This document shows, piece after piece, positions 35,784 to 46,886 of a stretch of DNA of 64,000 bases. The position numbers and the translations under genes are program-made. This DNA is from Lonicera japonica (taxonomy: Eukaryota > Streptophyta > Magnoliopsida > Dipsacales > Caprifoliaceae), in assembly GCA_021464415.1 (NCBI GenBank), contig CM038463.1:114978790-115042789 (forward strand), written 5' to 3'. The stretch's first letter is position 1; each line of letters starts with the position of its first letter. The notes below the pieces were generated by a model. That model worked only from the letters and a program-made list of their open reading frames with translations, had not been told where the DNA came from and made no database searches.

Positions 35784-36143
35784 ATGGCAACTAAGATTAT
35801 CCATCTTCTTCTTCTGGTGAGTGTTTGTTCAATTACATACACCACCACTAATGCTAGGAAACAGCTTGAATCCAAAAAGGGTACATTGGATGACAAAAAG
35901 ACATTCTTTGGAATAGGTGGTGCCGTTGGTTTTGGTGGAGGGTTTGGGGGTGGCGGTGGAGGCGGCCTTGGTGGTGGGTCTGGTTTCGGGGCTGGGGGTG
36001 GCCTTGGGTATGGAATTGGAGGAATTGGTGGGTTTGGCGGAGGAGGAGGAGGTGGTGGTGGTGGAGGAGGTGGTGGTGGTGCATATGGTGGCGGATATGG
36101 TGAAGGAGCTGGTGGAGGCTTTGGAGGTGGTGGATTTGCTTGA
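35784..36143 (+). CDS. Secreted glycine-rich protein (class I, cell-wall type)
   Basis: 119 aa in one exon. A hydrophobic signal peptide (MATKIIHLLLLVSVCSITYT) is followed by a charged linker (ARKQLESKKGTLDDKKTFF). From about residue 42 to the end comes a domain of GGX and GGGX repeats with Phe, Leu and Tyr, including a run of about fifteen glycines. This is the layout of cell-wall structural or signalling GRPs, which are secreted. A TATA box lies 65 bases upstream. The ORFs on the opposite strand over the Gly domain are reading-frame shadows of GGN codons. Exact role cannot be told from sequence. Confidence 0.88.
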   Translation: MATKIIHLLLLVSVCSITYTTTNARKQLESKKGTLDDKKTFFGIGGAVGFGGGFGGGGGGGLGGGSGFGAGGGLGYGIGGIGGFGGGGGGGGGGGGGGGAYGGGYGEGAGGGFGGGGFA

Positions 36144-36761
36144 CTTCAATAGTGGTTTCTTTTGTTTATTTATTTAAAACCTGTAATATGAAGGCGGCAA
36201 GTGTTAAAAAGGTTTTACTGCGTTACTGCCATAAGGCCAAATTCGATAACCATGATTTTATGAAAATGTTCTACGCATAATTTTTTTAATGGAGAAAAAG
36301 AATTGCAGGGGAAGGTTGTATTTGGATTCCCAATTAAAAAGGAACAAGTCCAGTAATACACGTTCTAACGCGGAAATTACGAAGATTTAATGCATCAAAC
36401 ATCACTAGAAACAACAGAAAAACATAGAATTTTAAACATTTTTTATGAAAAAGAATTGCAACGAAACAAACCCTAATTGACTCTCACGCACAGCACCATG
36501 ATAGGGCCTCCCGCGCCTCATCCCACTGGTTCCATTTATAGAACTTTGCATGCTAAAGAGCTATTTAACAATGTTTAAAATGGTAGAATATAAACAGACG
36601 AACCCAATTTACGCTTTCCTATATTGGCCTTTTCGCAATGAAGATTTCAGAGTAGCTGCTGATTAGTATGCTATACATATAAATTACTCCCTTCGAAAGG
36701 AACCAAAAAAAAGCTAAAGAGGTTTCGGGAATTGCATACTTCTTCCTCTTCCGATATTGCA

Positions 36762-38174
36762 CTACACTTTTGGCCACTGTGGACTCACAACCTGCAGAAG
36801 CCGATAAAATCATCAGATATACACCTGTATAAAAAAGGCAATCTCCAATATAAACAAAATTTGACTGATACAATTGCATCTATCATAATACTTTATAGAA
36901 CCATTATTAGAAACTGGACTTTAAAACTGACCTCAAGCGTGCTAAACACTAATCTCATTCGGCTTGCAACAACTGAGGGCTCCTCAGAACTACCGACAAC
37001 TGCCAATTGCTCTAGTTGAAGAGTCTTCACAGGAAGCCTTGTGTAAACATAAGAAATGCATAAAATTACTGCTTCTAGCTTAGTTTTCTAAAATGCTGCT
37101 TTACAAGCAAAAGATGAAACCAGTTGACTAAAAATTAACACAAGTAAACAAAGGCATAGCATGGTGCAGATGACAATTTAAGTTTTTTTTTATGTAGGTG
37201 CATATACATTTCAGATGAGCTAATCCTATAAGCAGACAATGGCACAAGTTGAACAACAATGATGAAATTAAAAGAAACGTACTTGTTACACAATATACTA
37301 ATATAGGCACATACTACATACTAATGATAATTGCTTGAATGAAGTATAGGAGATGATCCAAAATAGAATTAAATGACATCATCAATCAAGTATAACTTGT
37401 ATAAGTGTCTTATCAATATTTAGAGTTTTTTGTCTGTTAAATATAATAATGTAACTCATATTAAAATGGAACAGGGTTATAGTCCCTCACCATGCCATTC
37501 CTTTGACATAGTATGCATTTGCTATGATGGCGCAAAAACCTTTCCAATGAAGCAGTATTTCATCTGATACTGGTGGGGTTGATGACCATCGAACTATAGT
37601 TGGTTGTGGCGTACAGAGGATAGTGATGAATATAATGCTCAACCACAAAATACACTCGTTAACCTGCAGATTTCATGACCACCAAGAAGCATAAATATGC
37701 ATATATTTAAGGATGTAAATGATGACTTAGATTAATAAGAGTCATAATGAATATATGGAAGTAACTAAACTTGAGTCCATAGTTTTGCTGATTAGCTATT
37801 CAGGTTAAGACAAAGCAGAAGGGACCGACCTCCTCGTAGCAAATCTTGGATTTTACACTGGTATTTCCGCCATAAGTTTGCATTGCTTCAATTTCAACAC
37901 CTGATTCTTTCATATCAGTAAGTTCTTTCCTCAAACCTTCATCAGTGCATCCCAAAGCATATGCATTTACACCCGCACTAATGAACTCCTAATAACCATT
38001 ATTTCACCACGTTAATGAAGAGAAACAACAGAGCGGCCTAAAGAACAGATCAAATGGAAACAATAAACATACTTTTAGGTTGTCACCCCCTCCGCGCTCA
38101 ACGAAGCTTCTGTATCGCCTAAACAAGCTTATTGCTATATTGCGTGATGAGCGATACTCATCGTCCGATGACAT
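36762..38174 (-). CDS. Conserved plant protein of unknown function, 189 aa
   Basis: Exons (minus): 38174-38073, 37988-37830, 37663-37491, 37037-36932, 36791-36762; phases agree and the frame is open from MSSDDEYRSSRNIAISLFRR to VVSPQWPKV. I recognise the sequence as typical of a small, strongly conserved plant family but cannot assign a function. Visible features: a basic N-terminal helix (ISLFRRYRSFVERG), a segment GVNAYALGCTDEGLRKEL, and one strongly hydrophobic stretch (CILWLSIIFITILC, about residues 90-103). A conserved core follows (TPQPTIVRWSSTPPVSD) and a C-terminal AYYVKGMAWLPVKTLQLEQ. No signal peptide. A leader exon is likely (see 39695-39860). The donor after 37830 (GAGGTCGGT) is weak. 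Confidence 0.8.
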
Positions 38175-39694
38175 GGAATCATGAAATTGACACTATAACA
38201 GTTTTAACAAGTAAAAACATGACAGATAACCATCAAATAATAACCAAAAGCTAATGAAAATTGAAAGGAACTGTATGTAAATGTTGCACTATTGCATACC
38301 AGCCATCTTTTCGAAGTAGTTTGGTGTGATACATGATGAATTTTAAATCGAGTACAGCTTTTCCAAGAGAAAGAGGAATCGTGCAGTCCTTTATTACAAG
38401 GACCCTTCACAGGGATAGAAGAAATTACAGCATTGATCAAGGGATTAACATTTGTAACCTTGCAGGGTGTAGTAGCTTCATGCAGTGCGCTAATGTCCAA
38501 GTATGTCGGGCACTTGCCGATAGCACCTGGACTATGAACTGTCAACATGGTTGAACCATGATATTATTACCTTCAAATGGCAGCAAAAATTAAGTTAGAA
38601 GGAGTAGATCGTGCTACACATAATCAAACAAGGAAAGAACAAAATCTAGGTTCATCTCTTTTCTTCTCTTAAGGCTATTTTATTGCTCCTTGAGGCCCAA
38701 CTTTACAATCAGTGGTTCTAAGAACACCCTTATGCATGAAGGCTTAGGGTTATGTGAGGGATACCCATGGTGCACCTTTGTGCTTTTTTACGCTTCTCTT
38801 TGGACACACGGTGTCAAATTGTCGAAATTTTTTGTCACCCGTTTTCTCCATCAACGCCATTTGTTGTATCAACATTGTTTGCCTCCTTCGCTAGTTCCAA
38901 TCTTTATAAAGTTTACTAAACAACAACATTAACCATAAAAATTCGAGCATCTGTTTGTATAGAAACCAACATTTCATTTCTTCACTTCTAGGCCTTAGTA
39001 CACGGTATATTCTCTATAAACAAGCCTTCAAAGATTAGACCACCTCAGAGGGATAAAACAAAAACAGATTTAACATGAGATGAATGAACAACTACTCATT
39101 CTGTCTCAAGTTAAATAAAAGTTTAAAATATTATGAACTTTCACAGTTACCTTTCGTTTAAAGGGAGGACGGGAGAGTTACTAACAACTTGAAATCAGCT
39201 TAGTGGTTAGTTATTGTAATAAATGGTGAAGTTTACCATATCAAATGAGTTCATAGCCTAGTTTTAAAAACATGATTCTTAAGTCGCAAAAATTAGAGCA
39301 GCACTTTTTAATTTGAGACCACTGGGCTCTGGAATAAAATTTACAGTAACAACCACAAGCAAAAGAAATATGGAAAGTTGACAGCAAACAACTATACGCT
39401 AGACAACAACGATCAGATTCATCTTAATTCCAATCAATAAATGATAAGATTCAACATGAAGTTATTATAAAAATAAAATAAATTTAAAAAAAAAAAACCC
39501 TACTAAAATTGATAGCATGTAACATGTACAGGTTTTCATCATATTCTAACCATTCATTAGGTTTCATCGTATTTCTTACCTCACTAAGGTTAGTTTGAAC
39601 TTTGACTTATTCAAATTGAAATAGCAACAGTAGAGAGTATTTAGTGATCAATAAATATACTTTTGACGCAGAGAGAATTGAAAGCACTACTCAC

Positions 39695-39860
39695 CTATTA
39701 GGGTTCAGATCATCTCCTCTGCAAAAAAGAAAGATAAATGAAAAAAAAAATCAGATTTGTTTTAATAAAACCAAAAGGAAGGAAGATTCACAAGAAGAAG
39801 ATGAAGAATCTGAATATAATGAGTATATATATGTGTGTATATGGATATATAAAGGGAGAT
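39695..39860 (-). promoter_or_regulatory. Probable non-coding leader exon of the 189-aa protein gene
   Basis: On the minus strand a CT-rich, AT-rich leader ends at AACCCTAATAG|GTGAGTAG, a strong donor after 39695. An acceptor TGTTATAG lies about 19 bases upstream of the ATG at 38174. TATA-like sequence lies at 39835-39850. The joining is inferred. The 1.5 kb between (38194-39694) would be a leader intron; nothing else was seen there. Confidence 0.5.
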
Positions 39861-40291
39861 ATAAAAGATGAAGAAGAGAATCTAAATTGGAATTTACTGG
39901 GGGCCACGAATTTCATGAATGGCTCTGCAACTTCTTCCAATGAATCAAACATGAAAATTTTCTGGCTGGTGATGCTTTGGATTTACAGGACCTTTGTCAT
40001 TTTGACGCCGTCGTTTTACTGAGACGTTTGACGTGTCAAAGCCCAAACAACCCACTTCACAAATCATTCGCGTGCGATTTATATAAATATATATATAAAA
40101 AGTAAGCTGCGCCTTAAACTATTAACTTAGTGTTATTTTAGTTATTAAAGTAAAAAAGGTATTATTTTAATTTTTAAATTATTAGCGAGTATTATTTTAG
40201 CCTTTTTGTCTATAATTTTTTTATTAAATTGAATGAAAATAGATGGCATTTTTGTTATTTTAATTTTTTTTAGGCAATTAGGCAAAAATGT

Positions 40292-41236
40292 TCATTCTAA
40301 TAATAATATAATTATAAACAATACTTAAAAATTAGTTGTGTAAACTTATCATTGTACAAAAAAGACACTAATACGCCTTCCGTATAATATCTTACGTCTC
40401 ATTATAACACTAACAGCAACTAGAAGGCGCTAAATGCATTTAGCACCACCTAGATAACAACCAGAAAGTAGCACCACTTGAACAACAATCAAAAAGTGCT
40501 AAAATCATTTTAGCACCTTAGCACCATTACAAAACAGAGAACAGCAAAATTGATGAGATCAACATCCACTCAATTTATTTATATGTATATATACATGGAT
40601 CAACGTAGGGTTCGTAAAAAAAAAGAGTTACGATCATATTTTTTTTTCAAATCCCGCTGGGCTATCGAAATTGGTCGATTTCGATAGCAAAACGACTTAT
40701 GATTGTCTTGATTTTTCTCGCAATTATAATAACTTTGTCTTCCGAACAACATATAAAAAAATCAGCCAAATCCAACAGTTCGATCAAAAGTTATATATGT
40801 TTTACGATTGTACATCCAGAAAAAAGAAGATGAAGATGATAAGAATGGCGCTCCTTTCGGCGATACAATCGAAGAGTCAGGTGATGGTGGTGGAAGAGGT
40901 GAGATTATTAGTGAGACAACTTCTCGTCGTCAGCTTCGTTTTTTCCTCTCTTGCGATTCTTTTTTCCATTTCCCTTGTTCTCTGTTTTCTCTCTCTAAAC
41001 TATGTGTATGTAAAAGAGAGAATAATATGTCTTTTGTATGATTAGAATAAATGATATAACATGATATTTTTGTCAATCAACATTTATCATTTTTCTTAAA
41101 ATAAATTAATATTATGAAAAGTGTCCTTATTGTAAAACCAAATTATAAAATTAGTACTACTTCCTTTTATTAAACATGAGTCCGTCCTTAGAGTTATAAA
41201 ACATTACGGAGCGAGACCTAATAACCCATTATCTCT
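40292..41236 (+). mobile_element. Dispersed repeat family, copy B
   Basis: Co-linear with 6963-8310 from AATAATATAATTATAAA to ATTACGGAGCGAGACCTAAT but about 400 bases shorter, nearly all in the palindrome array (about three units at 40430-40530). It keeps the GGATCAACGTAGGGTTCGTA block and the small ORF. Confidence 0.65.
40829..41045 (+). CDS. Small hydrophobic ORF inside dispersed repeat, copy B
   Basis: Starts at MKMIRMALLSAI, has a hydrophobic centre LLVVSFVFSSLAILFSISLV and ends YVKERIICLLYD. Compared with copy A many differences are conservative (I/V/L) and there is no frameshift or stop. It may encode a small membrane peptide or be a chance ORF preserved because the copies are young. 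Confidence 0.3.
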
Positions 41237-41259
41237 TTCTTTTTAAAAAAATAAAATTT

Positions 41260-42640
41260 TAATTAGACTTTTTATTAGAAGAGAGAAAAAAAGAAACCCA
41301 CAGCCTCAGCTTTTTCTTATCTCTCTACCCTTCATCTCCTCACCACAATAAATACACTACAATTTCCCTCACTTCATATAGAGTTTACAAGGTATACACC
41401 AAAAACCAAAAAAGGCGAACCTAAAAAAGGATGGTGAAGCGAGAGAGGTGCCGTGCAGGTCTTGCTGACGGCGATGGCGACTCAACTGGCGAGAAGCTGA
41501 GAAATCGTTCCGATCTAAAATGCTGAAGCCAGCGAGGGGCTGTGCATGTCTTGTTGACAACGTCGGCGTCTCCACCTGCGAGAAGTTGAGAAATCATTTT
41601 GATCTACGATTGCTGCCGCTATTGCAAAGACCTCTGTTGTTTCACGAACTTGCAAGCAGCGCCGCCTTCGATTACAACGGCTCCATGGCCGGAGGAATTA
41701 AGACCTATTTGCCCTCCTCGGTGGTGGAGCCAAGAATTTTGTTTAGGTAGAGCCAAACTAATAATGCAACAATTTTTTTTGCATATACTATTTGGAGTAG
41801 TAGAATTAACATTCGGAGTGCATGAATCAATATTTAACGGATTAGAATCGATATTTGAAAATGTGGATTCAACATTTAGAGTAGAACTCGAACCAACATT
41901 TTAAGAAGTAGAACTTACTCCTACTTTACTAAAATATTTGTTCATTTTGTTTCTGAAAAATTAAAAATAATATACTAAAATTAATTATATATTTTAAAAT
42001 ATCTTTATCAACTCAATATTCAACCGACTATAACCAACAAACACATATATTAATCTCACTATTAACTTATCAAATAACAATCTAAGAAGCAAATCAATAT
42101 TAAAACGCTTAAATCTTAATATTCAAAATTAAAAAAATATAATATAAGAATATAAGAAAAAAATCTAACCTAAGAGACAAAAAAGCCACAAAAAAATGAA
42201 GCAAAATTCAAAATGCATAGTACAAAAAAGAGCCAAAACAAATAACAAATGAAAATAGAAAGAGGAATAGGAAGGAAGAGGAAACAAATAAAGATACTAA
42301 CTCCCTCCCTTTCTAATTACATATACACCGTGCCTGAATTTATTTACAAAACCCAACCCTCGTGGTTATACAGTTCAACGCACAGACACCCCTCGCCCAC
42401 TAAACATCTTTAATTATATAGACACCCCCTCATCTTTCTAACTATCGCACAAAAACACAAATACTCAGTAAAAATTTGTAAACAGTCCATGTGGGGCTAT
42501 GGCCCCTCTTGGACCCTACATACCTCTGCCCCTGGCCCTCCTCCTCCCCCTTAACCGCCACCCCTACTCTCTGCCTTCCTCTTCCTATTTAGCTACTTTA
42601 TTTTTTAAGGTTTTTGAATTTTGGACATTTTGCCATAAAT
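41260..42640. other. Unassigned sequence within the transposon block
   Basis: Contains an imperfect 70-base tandem duplication at 41445-41610 (GCGAGAAGCTGAGAAATC and GCGAGAAGTTGAGAAATC). A GC-rich part at 41600-41740 has small ORFs but no recognisable protein, and the rest is AT-rich. No gene is supported. Confidence 0.45.
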
Positions 42641-42654
42641 ACATAGATTAAAAA

Positions 42655-44238
42655 GAGTTAATTACATGTAACTCCCTCAAAGTTTGACCTGTTTTGCACC
42701 TTTAAACATAAAATTTGAAAAGACACTCATAAAACCATGAAGTTTTGCGCGTGTTTCACTTTTATCCATTTTTGGACGGACTGTTTAAAACTCTAACGGA
42801 AATGGTCATGTGCGTGTCATGTGCGGGGTATAACCGTCTTTTTCCTCTCATTTCCTCCTCCTCCACTTTCCCTCCATTTAATTCAGCCAAAATGCAGTAA
42901 AAAATCAGCACAAATGCCGCAAAAATAGATAAGAGCAGAGCAATTGCACTCCAAAGTATAATTATTATTTGTATCCACCTCCATTTTCTCTCTAAATTGG
43001 TATAGGCTCTCCTAAGTAAACTCCCTTCTCTTCATTCTTTTAATTTATTTTCTTCTTCAAAACCCTAATTCGTAAAACCCATTCAATCGAATCCATTACA
43101 ACTTATCGCTCTTCACCGAAAAACACTTAATCCAATGCTATTAAAGAAACACTTGGGTCTCCAACAAAACCCAATTGGACAATTTTCCCTCTTTTCAAAA
43201 ACCACCAAATTCAACTTCAGTTAGGGATTTTGACATAACCTTACAGTTGCTAGAGCTAAAGAAGCTTCATCAAGTATCGAGGGAGAAGAGAGATAGCGAG
43301 AATGGTGATGGAGGAGAACCCAAACCCATCGTGTATCATAGGTTCTAAATGATATATGAACATTCAAGCTATAAACAACTGGGGGAAAACATAGAGGAAT
43401 TACCGGTGAGCATAAGAATGGAAGCTTCTGGAAACTGAAACTTATTAATCAACAAATGTCTCATACACTTGGAATCATTCAGACAACTTATAAGCTCGCG
43501 CGTGCCTCGAATACTTGTACGATATTCTGATGATCGCCCCTTTTTTCCTCCTGTGCACAGCGGAGGAGGCCCAGGTGGTGCGTGGTTGTAAGGAGAAGGG
43601 GTAGGGGGAGTGGTTTGGGAGGGGGAGGGAGTGGACATAGGAGGAGGAGCGTGAGATGGAAAGGCAAAGCGTGGATCGGCAACGTTAGTGAAAGCCTGGC
43701 ATAAGGCACATCATATAGATCTGGCACCGAGGGGAAGCTGTAAGGGAACATGGCAATTGGAGCAGTTTACGAGCAAGTTGTATATGGCTCTGCCTAATTA
43801 TATTACAAGATTTTGTTTGTTTGTTTGCTTCAAGTAAATTACAAGATATATATTCTATTGAAATTGATTAACTGCCTTGAGAGAGAAAAAAAATTGGTCA
43901 AAGTGGGGAGGATGGATTTATTGTAGCTGGAAAAAAAATGAACAACTACTGATGGAGGGAAAATGGGGAAAGAGGAAAACTTCTTATCTATTTTTGCTCA
44001 TTTTTTACTGCATATGGCTGAATTAGGTGGAGGGAAAGTGGAGGAGGAAGAAATGAGAAGAAAATGACGGTTATACCCCGCACATGACCATTTCCGTTAG
44101 AGTTTTAAACGGTCCGTTTAAAAATGGACAAAAGTGAAACACGCTCAAAACTTCGTGGTTTTATGAGTGTCTTTCCAAATTTTATGTTTAAAGGTGAAAA
44201 ACAGGTCAAACTTTGAGGGAGTTACATATAATTAACTC
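42655..44238. mobile_element. Pack-MULE carrying a type I metacaspase exon
   Basis: Long terminal inverted repeats of about 185 bp (42655-42840 and 44050-44238), beginning GAGTTAATTACATGTAACTC and GAGTTAATTATATGTAACTC. The 9-bp target duplication GATTAAAAA is perfect (42646-42654 and 44239-44247), as Mutator elements make. No transposase. The interior holds a decayed host-gene fragment at 43404-43795 and other unrecognised sequence (42850-43300). Confidence 0.9.
43404..43795 (-). pseudogene. Captured type I metacaspase exon 1
   Basis: On the minus strand, an LSD1-type zinc finger (LVNCSNCHVPLQLPLGARSI, then C.LCQAF) is followed by a Pro-rich linker (PTPSPYNHAPPGPPPLC). The start of the C14 caspase domain comes next (SCLNDSKCMRHLLINKFQFP, then EASILMLT), ending at ACCG|GTAATT, an intact exon 1 donor. 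The copy is broken by an in-frame TGA within the zinc finger and by small indels in the segment before CLNDSKC. The catalytic His/Cys part is absent. Inside a Pack-MULE, so a capture. Confidence 0.88.
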
Positions 44239-45450
44239 GATTAAAAATTATAGTATTTATATGTGTGTATGTATGTGATGAAAGCAAAATTGGAGGATTT
44301 GGAGATAGATGGTGATGATTTTGTGGTTGAAAGTGGTTGGGTCGGGAATGGTGATGATGATGGTGGTCGGAGGTGGTGGATGGGTTAGGAATGATGATGA
44401 TGGTCGTCAGAAATGGCTGGGTCTATATCCGTTTCTTTATTTCTTTTTTTTTATTTTGCTTTTTTTTAATAAATTTTTTAATAAAAAGTTTAATTAAATT
44501 TATTTATTTTTTTAAAAAATAATTAAAATGACAAAAATGCCTCCTATTTCCGTCAAACTTAACGAAAAATGTGGACGGAATGGCCAAAGTAATACTCACC
44601 AATAGTTCAAAGTCCAAAGTGACGCATTTTTTAGTTTAGTTGCCAAAGTGACACTAGGCTAATAGTTTAAGGCCTATCAGGATAGTTTACTAAAATATAT
44701 ATATATATATATATTATTGATGATTTCGTGCTAAGAGTTAAATATTGGCCCCCTGTTAAATTTTTTTCTAATATATTTTAATATTGGCTTACAATTACTA
44801 AATTAAGTTAGGGTACATTTGATTATATGGTTTTGAAATGGCATTGTAATTTCCAAAATTATAATAATCATAGAATTACAATATCATTTCTTGAATTACA
44901 CATAGTTTTCATTTCAAATTCTAGAAGAATTCAAAATTTGTTTGTTTAGTTAAATTATAGAGTTCATATGAAATTTCAAATAGAGAATAGGTTTAAAGAA
45001 TTCCGCCACCGTCATCCAAGTCCACCACTTAGAAGTGGAGTTTTGTTGGTGAGCTTCAAAGCCTTAGTGAAGTCATCAGTAGGGCTAAACTCGGTTCGGG
45101 AACCAAACCGAAATTCTATATACTGAACTGAACTGAAACGAAAATTTCTATACTATGAAAAACAAAATCGATCCTGAACCGAATATAAATTGGTTCTCAA
45201 AAATTTGGTTCCTGAAAATTCGGCTCGGTATATGTTTTTTTTTCGATAAAACCAAAATTACAAAAAGAATGAGAGTGCTTGAGACTTTATCGCACCAGTG
45301 GGAGAGAAACAGAAAGTAAAAGAAGAAAGAGAAGAAAGCTAAAAGCATCCTTTTTTATACTAAGAGTTAAGGTTAAATTTTAAGTAAATGGTGTGTAAAT
45401 ATATATAAATATAAACACAACTATAGATATATATAATATATATATATATA

Positions 45451-45840
45451 GGGGAAGGATCTTAAGATGACTAATCTTTTGGTCCTTAAATGCAGATCAA
45501 TCATTTTGAGGGGGTAAATAAATGAATTTTTTGATGAAACTTGGTGAAGATGATCTTCATGATTAATATATCACCTCCATCAAATTTCATCGAAAAAATC
45601 AATCGGGAAGAGGGTTTACTAAAAAATTGATATATATGTGCGTTTCTGGCTGTTAAAATTTAAGATATTTGGTTAACTCACTTCTTGGTTGAATTTTTTG
45701 ATGAAATTTGGTGGAGATGATCTACTAATCATGGAGATCATCCTCACCAAGTTTCATAAAAAAATTCATCCGTTTACTCCCTCAAAATGATTGGTCCTCA
45801 TTTAAGGACCAAATAAATTGTCCTCTTTAGATCATTCCTC
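45451..45840. mobile_element. Hairpin MITE inserted in a TA microsatellite (first)
   Basis: The two halves are inverted copies: GGGGAAGGATCT..., TTTGGTCCTTAAATG and ATCATTTTGAGGG are each found again in inverse near 45775-45840. (TA)n runs abut both ends (45425-45450 and 45841-45852). About 390 bp and non-coding. Confidence 0.72.
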
Positions 45841-45927
45841 TATATATATATGTATATGCATAGAGATAGATATATATATATACACATACATGTATATATG
45901 TGAATTGGCTATATTTCGAGCGAGGAG

Positions 45928-46117
45928 GTGAGAACTCAGAGAGAAGAGTTCGAAGCATTGATCGAGAGCAATCTCAAATCACTTGCCGATGTATCGGAGC
46001 GGCTCGCGGTGCAGGACTGGACTGAGCCCATTGATAGGATGTTGAGAGAGAAAGAGAGAACTGCGGGGAATGTGGTGGGAGACGGATCGGTAGCAAAGCT
46101 TTACTTCCATTTTGCTC
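45928..46117 (+). pseudogene. Coding-like fragment of unknown origin in a transposon
   Basis: An open stretch with the composition of a real protein: REEFEALIESNLKSLADVSE, then RLAVQDWTEPIDRMLREKER. It is rich in charged helical residues and unlike its AT-rich surroundings. It ends around GDGSVAKLYFHF, after which the frame becomes low-complexity. Probably a captured exon, as in the two other elements here. I do not recognise the parent gene. Confidence 0.4.
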
Positions 46118-46224
46118 TTTTCTTTTCATTTTTTTGGGCTTCTCTATTTTTAAATCTCATCTTAGTTTTTAAAAATGGACTTGTTGTTTTTAGTAGCTTA
46201 AGAACCACAGCTATATATATATAT

Positions 46225-46624
46225 GGAGCATTTCCCATAAGGATTACTATTTACGGACCTTATTTACGGATTTTCCCTTTCGGCACGCTTTTCGATGAAT
46301 TTTTTTTATGAAAATTGGTGGGGATGTTCTTCATCGTGTGTAGAACATCTCCACCAAATTTCATCAAAAAATTCAACCGGGAAGTCGGTTAACTATATGA
46401 TTAAAAAATATTGGTTCAGAAATAGATATATAAAATCCAATATTTTTCTATCATGTAGTTAACCGACTTCCCGGTTGAATTTTTTGATAAAATTTGGTGG
46501 AGATGTTCTACACACGATGAAAAACATCCCCACCAAATTTTATCAAAAATTCCATCGAAATCGTGCCAAAAAGACAAATCCGTAAATAAGGTTCGTGAAT
46601 AGTAATCCTTATGGGAAATGCTCC
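46225..46624. mobile_element. Hairpin MITE inserted in a TA microsatellite (second)
   Basis: Nearly the whole 400 bp is one inverted repeat. GGAGCATTTCCCATAAGGAT at the left recurs in inverse at 46605-46624, and the match continues through AACCGGGAAGTCGGTTAACT near the centre. (TA)n tracts flank both ends. It shares the internal words GAATTTTTTGATGAAA and GGTGGAGATG with the first MITE, so both belong to one family. Confidence 0.82.
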
Positions 46625-46866
46625 ATATATATATATAAATCGGTTCGGTTTAATCAAACTATGTCCATATCAAAACCCTTATCGTACCGGTTTAAATTTG
46701 GTTACCGATTTTTGGTTATTGTTTTTTCCCGGTTTGGTTCTGATTTTTTTGGTTCGGTTTTCGATTTTTCTGTATAAAATGCCAACCCTAGTCGCCGGAG
46801 TGCTGACCCTATCACCTAAGTATCGAAAGTGAGCGGTGTTGGCTATAGTTGGTGATGTCCATGCAT

Positions 46867-46886
46867 ATATATATATATATATATAT
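46867..46886. repeat. TA microsatellite
   Basis: Run of TA dinucleotides. Similar runs occur near 7650, 10073, 10727, 13080, 44697, 48210, 58958 and 61082. Confidence 0.8.

Larger units (their letters stand above)
40107..44683. mobile_element. Possible composite MULE-like element defined by 160-bp TIRs
   Basis: Sequence from 40107 (GCCTTAAACTATTAACTTAG) to about 40270 matches the inverse of about 44515-44683 (GCCTTAAACTATTAGCCTAG), including GCGAGTATTA/GTGAGTATTA and GGCATTTTTGT.ATTTTAATT. If these are the ends of one element it is 4.6 kb and contains dispersed repeat copy B and the nested Pack-MULE. No target duplication was found, so two unrelated family members in opposite orientation cannot be excluded. 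Confidence 0.4.
45080..46790. mobile_element. hAT-like element nested in the PIF/Harbinger relative
   Basis: The left end TAGGGCTAAACTCGGTTCGG and the inverted right end TAGGGTTGGCATTTTATACA share the hAT-type TAGGG start, and subterminal CGGTT/AACCG words recur on both sides. The flanking 8-mers GTCATCAG (45072-45079) and GTCGCCGG (46791-46798) match at 6 of 8. It contains two MITEs and a coding-like fragment, but no transposase was seen. Confidence 0.5.

Noticed and set aside
35829..36149. Antisense ORFs opposite the glycine-rich protein
   Set aside because: They are shadows of the GGN-rich coding strand (Thr/Ser- or His-rich translations) and have no independent support.
41520..41904. ORFs of 76 and 101 codons suggesting a host gene
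   Set aside because: They overlap in different frames, lack recognisable similarity and lie between transposon segments; the composition resembles captured or degraded sequence at best.
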